From [Limnothrix rosea] IAM M-220 (GTDB lineage: Bacteria > Cyanobacteriota > Cyanobacteriia > Cyanobacteriales > MRBY01), in contig NZ_CM007612.1 in NCBI RefSeq assembly GCF_001904615.1, positions 1 to 64,000 of the forward strand: a stretch of DNA of 64,000 nucleotides, in the 5' to 3' direction. The notes beneath the pieces were generated by a model. That model did not search any database. It was not told where the DNA came from and worked only from the letters and a program-made list of their open reading frames with translations. Below are positions 58,146 to 64,000 of the stretch, one piece after another. The position numbers and the translations under genes are program-made. How positions within the stretch are numbered: the stretch's first letter is position 1; each line of letters starts with the position of its first letter.

Positions 58146-61043
58146 TCAGTCAATAGATGTTGTTGCTTGAATGTCTGCTTCATCAATTGGTTCCTCTATG
58201 GCATTCCGCAGCCACTGTAAATCAAACGCATCTTTTGCATGGGCATCAACAGTGAGATTGACGCTAACTTGAGAAGATTGGTCACTTAAGTTTTGTAGAA
58301 TAGTGACGAGTTGGAATAACTGAGCGGCATCTAATTTTGCGTTTAAGCGATAATGTTTTGCAGGTTGTTTACCTTCTTTTATGTCTACTAAAATATTTCG
58401 TTCAATACTACTTCCTGATGGTTTTTCCGTATCATAATTTCCTTTCGTACTAGACATTGAATCCGTTTTTTTTGTACTGTCGGGATAAGTAATTGTGACT
58501 TGGACTGGTTTTTCTTCTTCTTCTGGAGATGTGTCTATAGTCTGGTTTTGTTTCGCTTGATATTGAGCGAGAGTTTCTGTGACTAAATCTTTCTCTAATA
58601 AATATCCTTGAGTATCAAATTCATCATTAGGAATCTCGATATTGATACTGATAGATTGGGGATTTTCGATAATAGGTTGGCTATTATCTGTAATCGTTAG
58701 ATTTGGTACATAGCCGAAGTCTCCTCTGGCGATCGCCACCTGAATAGCTCGTTTTACAGGATGTTGGTCTAAAAGCTTAGGATAGTCTGGATATTGGAAG
58801 AATGCTTGGATTAGGGCAGAAACTTGAATGTAAGGTCTTTCGGGAGAAATACCTGATAATCGCACAAGTTTATTAACTGTTAAATTCTCGAAAACATCAT
58901 TACGTAGGGCATCGAGAACTCGTTCTTGTAGATTACTTGATGTATTAACTTGAGATAGTAAATCTATATTTTTTAAAGTAGTGGGATTATCACTCTCCCT
59001 ATCAGGAATAGGTAGTAAAATTTTTTCATAGAGTTTATCGACTGATCCTTTCAGACCCTGTTTAGAATTGTTTCCTTTTTCCTTTAGTTCGCTAATGTCT
59101 TCTGCACTGAATTTATATTTATTTTTCTGCTCTAACAAAGAGATGATCGCCGCATAGGTTCGGGCATTACTCCGGGCTTTATCCATTTGCTGACGATTGG
59201 GTACGACGAAGGCAAGACAATTTTTGTGGGTGCGTTTGCTGTTGCCTCGGTACTCTAGCCAGTGCATTACATCTTCATGCAATGTTTCTGTACTTTTTTC
59301 TGACCAATGGGCATCGAGATAAATGGCGATAAATTTATTGAGGTTATCGGGGATGCTGCTGGAATCCTTTGCCCATAGGACAATTTCTCCCCGTCCTCCC
59401 TTCAGGTTAGCTTCAAGCTGTTGGCGAATTTGCAGTAATCCTTCGTCTGTGCTGATTTTGGATTCTTCGTCGGCGATCAGTTTATTGAGGTTTGGTTTGG
59501 TTTCAAAACGATAACGTTTGCCAATGTAATGCAGGTATAACAGTTCATCCCGTAGGTCACTTAATGCCGCAGTCAGAATCGTTCGATCTAGGTTTCCTGT
59601 TAGGCAAGATGCAACGATCTCTTGTTCCATTACGCCTCGATCTTCGCCACTTTTTGCACCAAAGGAATACAGCAAAATTGCGGATGCTAGTCTTGTGCCG
59701 ATTTTTAGGTTGGCGATCGCCGGAACATCATTGGCGAGTCGGTTGTTGATGATATTGACTTTGGCTTTACGTCCGGTGATATCGGCAGAAATAACGGAGT
59801 CATAGGCATCACGCTGACCAACTTGGCTAAAAAAGGCTTGTTTGGTGTTGATGTCTTCGAGGGGAATACTACCGGGATGGATTAGCCAAAGTGGATCATG
59901 TTGTTGCCACAGATGACTCACAGTACGGGCAAGAAATTGTAAGGCGCCTCTGGTTCTTTGATAACTGGGCAGACTACCCCACCGGAGGTACATCAGATCG
60001 AGGAGGTCTGGATGGAAGGGATAACTACTTTCGATCCGTTCTGCCAAGATTTGGGCTTGTTGTTCGATTTCTTGTTGGGCGCGATCGCCGTCGGCATAGG
60101 TGTTATAAAACTTGCGGTAAAGATCGGCTTGTTGTCGGGCGACTTCTTTGATCACTTCCGGATCGCCGATATCTGCAAATAGACGACGTTGCACCACCTT
60201 CATCACTTCATCGCCGGAGACGGGTTCTTTTTTGGCATCAATGCGGGAAACGAGTTTATCCAGCACATTTAGTAAACCTTCATCACCCAATGCTTCCTGA
60301 ACGCTAGCTTGGAGGGAATACACCATCACGGTTTTGGGGAGTTCTCTTACTACTTCGGTTAGGCGTTGAATGAAGGTGAGAACTTGACGACCAAAGGTAG
60401 AATCTCCAACGGTCACACCCATGGCATTCTCAACATAAACCAGAAATTCATCGAGCAGAATTAGGGTCGGTTCGTCGCCAATAATCTTGCGGAGGGTATC
60501 GTTACCGGGAGCAATGCGCTTACTGTCTTCTTCGGCGATTAGGTTAAAGGCGATCGCCCCACCAATTTGCCATGCGAGATAACCCCAAGGGGTTAGTATT
60601 TTTTGACCATTTTCTAGTTCGATGCCGGATTGTGCGCCCATATCCAAGCCGATAAATGCGGCGACTTTCACGCTACTGGGATTGGGTAATTTATTGATTT
60701 CGGGGAGATCGCTGAGGTCTGGGCGATTTTGGGTGAGGTGATAAAGGCTTACAAGGGAGTGGGTTTTACCGCCACCAAATGGGGTTCTGAGTTGGATAAC
60801 TTTATCGGTGGGCTGACCATTTAAACCTTTGAGGACATCGTTGAGGAGATTGCGTAGTTCTTTGGTGAGATAGGTTGCTTCAAAGAATTTGCGGGCATCG
60901 CGATAGACTTCTGGGCAGTTGGGATCTTTTCTGACCACTTGGCTCAGGCTGGCGGCGAAGATTGCATTATCGATATTGCCAGAGGTGATATCTGCGTGGG
61001 GGGTAACAACTTGTGTCCAGGGTTTGAGTTGGTAAGCGGTCAT
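58146..61043 (-). CDS. DUF499 (COG1483) P-loop ATPase, defence-associated, 965 aa
   Basis: The Walker A motif RTPFGGGKTHSLVSL lies at ~85-100, with conserved KFFEATYLTKELRNLLNDVL before it. LILLDEFLVYVENAMG (Walker B-like) is at ~195 and SYPFHPDLLDLMYLRWG at ~340. DUF499 ATPases occur with DUF1156 methylases in defence islands and are related to BrxC/PglY of BREX/Pgl systems. It probably acts in sensing or restricting foreign DNA, together with the methylase at the other end of the cassette. The last ~150 residues include a low-complexity linker (EEEEKPVQVTITYPDST). Confidence 0.85.
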   Translation of the reverse strand: MTAYQLKPWTQVVTPHADITSGNIDNAIFAASLSQVVRKDPNCPEVYRDARKFFEATYLTKELRNLLNDVLKGLNGQPTDKVIQLRTPFGGGKTHSLVSLYHLTQNRPDLSDLPEINKLPNPSSVKVAAFIGLDMGAQSGIELENGQKILTPWGYLAWQIGGAIAFNLIAEEDSKRIAPGNDTLRKIIGDEPTLILLDEFLVYVENAMGVTVGDSTFGRQVLTFIQRLTEVVRELPKTVMVYSLQASVQEALGDEGLLNVLDKLVSRIDAKKEPVSGDEVMKVVQRRLFADIGDPEVIKEVARQQADLYRKFYNTYADGDRAQQEIEQQAQILAERIESSYPFHPDLLDLMYLRWGSLPSYQRTRGALQFLARTVSHLWQQHDPLWLIHPGSIPLEDINTKQAFFSQVGQRDAYDSVISADITGRKAKVNIINNRLANDVPAIANLKIGTRLASAILLYSFGAKSGEDRGVMEQEIVASCLTGNLDRTILTAALSDLRDELLYLHYIGKRYRFETKPNLNKLIADEESKISTDEGLLQIRQQLEANLKGGRGEIVLWAKDSSSIPDNLNKFIAIYLDAHWSEKSTETLHEDVMHWLEYRGNSKRTHKNCLAFVVPNRQQMDKARSNARTYAAIISLLEQKNKYKFSAEDISELKEKGNNSKQGLKGSVDKLYEKILLPIPDRESDNPTTLKNIDLLSQVNTSSNLQERVLDALRNDVFENLTVNKLVRLSGISPERPYIQVSALIQAFFQYPDYPKLLDQHPVKRAIQVAIARGDFGYVPNLTITDNSQPIIENPQSISINIEIPNDEFDTQGYLLEKDLVTETLAQYQAKQNQTIDTSPEEEEKPVQVTITYPDSTKKTDSMSSTKGNYDTEKPSGSSIERNILVDIKEGKQPAKHYRLNAKLDAAQLFQLVTILQNLSDQSSQVSVNLTVDAHAKDAFDLQWLRNAIEEPIDEADIQATTSID

Positions 61044-61048
61044 AGGGA

Positions 61049-61522
61049 TTAGGGTTTGGGGGTTAGGGTTAGGGCAAAGGAATGAATGTCTTGTTTGAAA
61101 GGAGAAAATACATTTATACTTTTTTCGGCAAGGGACAAAATCAGTTCTTGATCTAAATCGTAGGCATAGATTTTTCTGACAACATGGCGAAATCGCCTCA
61201 ATTCATCTAATGTTTCATAGGTATTTTCAGAAATAATGGCTGGTCGAATATCGGGAACTTCCGTCAGCATTTGATTGAGTAGTTGTTTATGCCAATTGGA
61301 GCCACTGGGTTGATATTGGTCGATCTGTTTGGCGATCGCCTCAAAGATTCGTTCGACTCCGGTATAGAAACTATGGAGATTAAAGGCAATGGCGCTGGTT
61401 AGGGCATTTTGGTAGATGGGGTTTTGTTCTTGTTTAGATTGTGTCAAAAATTGCTGGGTTTGTTCAATGATTTGGGTCATTGCCTCCAGTTCATAATTGA
61501 GCCGTTCTGCAAGTTTGGTCAT
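61049..61522 (-). CDS. HEPN-domain ribonuclease/toxin-like protein (HepT-type), 157 aa
   Basis: All-helical; the HEPN-like signature LRRFRHVVRKIYAYDLDQEL at ~110-130 provides the conserved Arg and His of the active site. HSFYTGVERIFEAIAKQID at ~50-70 is a family helix. HepT toxins cleave or modify RNA and are kept inactive by the partner nucleotidyltransferase MntA. That partner gene overlaps this start by 4 bp. The pair sits inside the DUF499/DUF1156 cassette. Confidence 0.78.
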   Translation of the reverse strand: MTKLAERLNYELEAMTQIIEQTQQFLTQSKQEQNPIYQNALTSAIAFNLHSFYTGVERIFEAIAKQIDQYQPSGSNWHKQLLNQMLTEVPDIRPAIISENTYETLDELRRFRHVVRKIYAYDLDQELILSLAEKSINVFSPFKQDIHSFALTLTPKP

Positions 61523-61893
61523 AGTTCAACCCCCTTGGCGATCGCCTCTTGAATATGGGGTTTGGCTTGTTCGATGGGGACAAGATCCACGGGGAAATTA
61601 TGACCTTCTTCCATGGTGGCTCCGGCTCGATAGAGGGATTGTGCGGGTAAACCCCAAACGGCAAGGTCAATGTCTGACTCGAAATCCATATGTTCGGGAT
61701 TGAGTAATGACCCAAAGAGAATGACTTTTTGTACGCCAAATTCTGTTTTTAGGCGATCGCTGATTTGTTGGGCGATTTCTAGGGCTTGTTTTTGGCGATC
61801 GCGCATCTGTGCCAAGAAGGTCTGCCGTTGGGCATGGGCTTGTTGGATACGCTGGATAATTGCTTGTTTGGTTTCTAGGGTCGGTAAGCTCAT
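61519..61893 (-). CDS. MntA-like minimal nucleotidyltransferase antitoxin, 124 aa
   Basis: VQKVILFGSLLNPEHMDFES, then DIDLAVWGL, is the GS-x-DxD nucleotidyltransferase core. VDLVPIEQAKP carries the third Asp. MNT antitoxins can AMPylate the HEPN toxin and keep it inactive. The ATG at 61893 gives a clean start (MSLPTLETK); a TTG at 61917 would overlap the VapC gene. The stop overlaps the HEPN gene by 4 bp. Confidence 0.8.
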   Translation of the reverse strand: MSLPTLETKQAIIQRIQQAHAQRQTFLAQMRDRQKQALEIAQQISDRLKTEFGVQKVILFGSLLNPEHMDFESDIDLAVWGLPAQSLYRAGATMEEGHNFPVDLVPIEQAKPHIQEAIAKGVEL

Positions 61894-61910
61894 AGATTTG
61901 AGTGGAGAAT

Positions 61911-62315
61911 TTACCAAATAGTTTTGATATTTAAGGCTTTTTGGATTTTTCCATCGCGGGTCACGAGGGGTAAATCAAGGGTTAGGGCTGTGGCGGCAAT
62001 GATTCGGTCTGGCATATCGGAGACGGTATCTCGATCAATTTGGGCGATCGCCGTAGCTATCTCAATATCAATAGGAATTAGTTCAATGCCGATGGCAGGA
62101 TCTTGAATTGCAGCTTTTAAACTTGTGATTGCTTCATTTGCTAATCTTCCTTTTTCAATGAGGTAGGTAATTTCGATCAGAGAAATGGCAGAAACAAAAA
62201 TGTTGTCACCCTGAGCAATGGAGGCTGATAGGGCTGTCCCAGCGGTGGCGGAAAGCTTTTCGTTGTTAGAGAGATACCAAATGATGGTATGGGTATCAGC
62301 AATGACTGAGGACAT
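61911..62315 (-). CDS. PIN-domain VapC-type ribonuclease toxin, 134 aa
   Basis: Conserved PIN acidic residues: Asp near the start (VIADTHTIIWYL), Glu in SLIEITYLIEKGRL (~50), and Asp residues in VSDMPDRIIAATAL (~100) and LVTRDGKIQ (~120). VapC toxins cleave tRNA or rRNA. The antitoxin gene ends 3 bp upstream. The toxin looks intact. Confidence 0.87.
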   Translation of the reverse strand: MSSVIADTHTIIWYLSNNEKLSATAGTALSASIAQGDNIFVSAISLIEITYLIEKGRLANEAITSLKAAIQDPAIGIELIPIDIEIATAIAQIDRDTVSDMPDRIIAATALTLDLPLVTRDGKIQKALNIKTIW

Positions 62316-62318
62316 GGC

Positions 62319-62543
62319 TTAAATGATTTCCTCCCCTAAGTTTCCCCACATTTCTTGACGAGCCTCGGCAATGTCTTCTTCTGTGATTTGAATATTTAGA
62401 TCTGCCCAGAGTCCGCGCACATCTTTTTTAGGCGATGCTTTGGTTTTATGGCGGAGGAATTGCACGAAATCTAAAACTTCATTTTGTTGGATTGGAGGTA
62501 ATTGGCGTAGTTCTTGGAGAACGATGGCTTCAATGTTAGTCAT
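62319..62543 (-). CDS. VapB-type antitoxin (DUF2281-like), 74 aa
   Basis: The N-terminus ALVLQELRQLPP-like helix (IVLQELRQLPPIQQNEVLDF) followed by VQFLRHKT is typical of small antitoxins paired with PIN toxins. The C-terminal acidic segment (ITEEDIAEARQEMWGN) should bind the toxin. I use the ATG at 62543 (MTNIEAI); a longer in-frame start exists upstream. It is 3 bp before the PIN gene. Confidence 0.8.
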   Translation of the reverse strand: MTNIEAIVLQELRQLPPIQQNEVLDFVQFLRHKTKASPKKDVRGLWADLNIQITEEDIAEARQEMWGNLGEEII

Positions 62544-62565
62544 GGTGTTGCTCTGTGGTGGAGTT

Positions 62566-64000
62566 TTATTTTTTCTGGGTAAATAGGTTTTCTTCAATTG
62601 TGCGTTTCCATGAAGCCAGCAGGGTATCGATCGCCTGTTGTTCTGGGGTACGTTGTGCTGTCATTTCTTCGCCTGCGTTGGGGGTGAGGGCGCGACCGGA
62701 TAGGGCTTGGGCGACGAGTCTGAGTTGGCTACTATCGGGTTGGGCGATCGCAATGTAATCGCTAATCTTTGCGGGTTTATGTTCGGCTAGCCACAGGAGG
62801 CGATGGAGAATATCAATCAGGGATGCGGGAGTAAGGGTTTCTTTGGGATCGAATGTGCCGAGTTTTTCGTCAGAGCCTCTGTCTGTATAGTTTCTGAGTT
62901 GAACTTTATTTTTTGTTTTCTGGACTAATGCGGTTTTGCCGTCGGTGAGTCCCCCTGCGCCATCGAGTTCTACGCCTACTCCTTTGGCGAGGGTATTGGC
63001 TTCATCGAATGCGACTTCGGCTTCTCCATATTCGTACCGGGCGAGGATGTAATATTGGGTGATTTTGTCGATCTGGGATACGCCTTTGGAATCGCACCCC
63101 AACACTTCTCGCAGGATGGTTTCGGCAACTTCTTTTTGTACTTCGTTCAGGAATGTATTGGCATCGAGTTCTTCGCCGTTGGGGAGTTCGACGCTATCGA
63201 ATTGGGTATAGGCTCGTAGTCCTGCTCCGACGCAAGCAATGACTAAATCGGCTCCGCTTATGCCTTCTTCCATCAGGGTTTTAACGCGGCTTTGGATAAT
63301 CTCCCGCAGTTGGGGTTGTACGTCCATCGCGTAATCGCCAATTTCGGAGGTAGTACGCTTGCGGGAAATGAGGAAAATGCTGGAGGCTAAAGCTGCCGAA
63401 TTTTGACCGCGTAATCTGGCTCCCATTTCTGTGTCTAATGGCCATGCTTCGGTAATCACAAATCCAGCCCGACGCAAGGAATCAATTAGGGTTGACCAGC
63501 CTGATGTAGTTTTGTGGGCATAGACTACCGCCATAATGCCATCAATTTTTAGGATGCGATTGGCTTCTTTGAAAGCGTCGTGCATCATCCCTTCATAGGC
63601 TGCCGATGCTGCTTTTTTATCCCCACCGTGGCGCGTGGGTTCCATGATAGCTTCTTTCTTTTTTGGGGTTAATTTAGCGGTGAAATGTTGGGGGTAAAGA
63701 TGACCGACTGAACGCTTTAACCACACATAAAAGAAATCTGATAAATCGGCATAGGGAACGGAATCAAAATAGGGTGGATCTGTAATTACTGCGTCTAAAC
63801 TATTAGTCTCAATTGCCATGCTCATGGATGAAGAGCGTTGAACATTAGCAAAGTTTGAATTTTGATTTTCTTGTCTAATAAAATTAGTTATCCAAGGTAG
63901 TGATGTTGATGCACTTCCAGAAGAGTTACCTATAGGACAGCCTTCACCAAAATCCCACACCATAGGTAATGCTTGTCTACCAAATGTATTGTTTATTCCG
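62566..64000 (-). CDS. DUF1156 (COG1743) DNA methyltransferase, C-terminal part (runs off the window)
   Basis: The frame is open to the window end; the visible part begins FGRQALPMVWDFGEG and encodes 465+ residues. The methylase catalytic motif is AVITDPPYFDSVPYADLSDF, followed by WLKRSVGHLYPQHF and RILKIDGIMAVVYAHKTTSG. The N-terminal part with the SAM-binding motif lies outside. DUF1156 methylases belong to defence cassettes with DUF499 ATPases, where methylation marks self DNA. It is the first gene of the minus-strand cassette. Confidence 0.87.
   Translation of the reverse strand, partial: GINNTFGRQALPMVWDFGEGCPIGNSSGSASTSLPWITNFIRQENQNSNFANVQRSSSMSMAIETNSLDAVITDPPYFDSVPYADLSDFFYVWLKRSVGHLYPQHFTAKLTPKKKEAIMEPTRHGGDKKAASAAYEGMMHDAFKEANRILKIDGIMAVVYAHKTTSGWSTLIDSLRRAGFVITEAWPLDTEMGARLRGQNSAALASSIFLISRKRTTSEIGDYAMDVQPQLREIIQSRVKTLMEEGISGADLVIACVGAGLRAYTQFDSVELPNGEELDANTFLNEVQKEVAETILREVLGCDSKGVSQIDKITQYYILARYEYGEAEVAFDEANTLAKGVGVELDGAGGLTDGKTALVQKTKNKVQLRNYTDRGSDEKLGTFDPKETLTPASLIDILHRLLWLAEHKPAKISDYIAIAQPDSSQLRLVAQALSGRALTPNAGEEMTAQRTPEQQAIDTLLASWKRTIEENLFTQKK

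Noticed and set aside
58146-64000. Assignment of the defence cassette to BREX or DISARM
   Set aside because: DUF499 is related to BrxC/PglY, but no PglZ, BrxL or DISARM helicase genes are seen in the window; naming the system would be unsupported.

Overview
The window looks like part of a large conjugative cyanobacterial plasmid. The octamer GCGATCGC (HIP1) recurs throughout on both strands, which is a cyanobacterial signature. The gene content is plasmid-like: an actin-type partition operon, a MobF relaxase, a type IV secretion system (T4SS), a replication primase, several toxin-antitoxin (TA) modules and accessory islands. I cannot name the species.

Layout. (1) 1-2.4 kb: 77-bp tandem repeats, a short serine recombinase with a dyad in front of it, a Phd-type antitoxin whose toxin is decayed, and an aspartic-protease gene frameshifted at its active site. 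(2) 2.1-5.0 kb: a minus-strand operon led by a ParM-like actin homologue, with a seven-copy 11-bp repeat array (a possible centromere) between it and the relaxase. (3) 5.1-8.8 kb: MobF relaxase-helicase with a DUF3854/Toprim-like C-terminus. (4) 8.9-10.7 kb: an AbiEi/AbiEii-type TA pair. (5) 10.9-22.7 kb, minus strand: coupling protein, an M23 peptidase and VirB6/8/9/10-like proteins, headed by a sigma-factor-like regulator. (6) 22.7-23.7 kb: a 1-kb AT-rich leader, then an archaeo-eukaryotic-type primase (AEP) and a 2081-aa methyltransferase/strawberry-notch-type helicase. Inside the latter is a convincing 167-aa reading frame in another phase. (7) 32.3-33.05 kb: a second regulator/nucleotidyltransferase pair, cut off by the next block.

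(8) 33.0-49.4 kb is a metal (copper) resistance island: MFS exporter, HME-type RND pump with an unusually short adaptor, two OmpR-type two-component systems, CopA-like multicopper oxidase, CopB-like outer-membrane protein, Met/His-repeat copper-binding protein, two small membrane proteins and a CPH-type P1B ATPase. A direct repeat of the form (G/T)TTCAT-N5-(G/T)TTCAT, like that described for Synechocystis CopR, lies upstream of copA and of the Met-rich gene. A one-mismatch version lies between the RND operon and the first regulator, so the three units may form one regulon. A 145-bp miniature element with a perfect 8-bp target duplication sits on the stop codon of the first regulator. (9) 49.43-53.32 kb is a complete 3.89-kb Tn3-family transposon (44-bp inverted repeats, ATGTA duplication, tnpR, tnpA, no cargo), followed by a ~300-bp inverted-repeat element.

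(10) 53.7-58.05 kb: the rest of the T4SS (VirB5-, VirB4-, VirB3- and VirB2-like) on the minus strand. (11) 58.1-64 kb: a defence-type cassette with a DUF499 ATPase and a DUF1156 DNA methyltransferase (running off the window) that enclose a HEPN/MNT pair and a PIN/antitoxin pair.

Together the genes describe a self-transmissible plasmid with its own partition, priming and transfer systems, stabilised by TA modules, that carries copper resistance and a probable anti-phage or anti-plasmid module. The most unusual items are the overprinted frame in the methyltransferase-helicase gene, the 11-bp array between parM and the relaxase, and the methylase/ATPase cassette with two nested TA modules.
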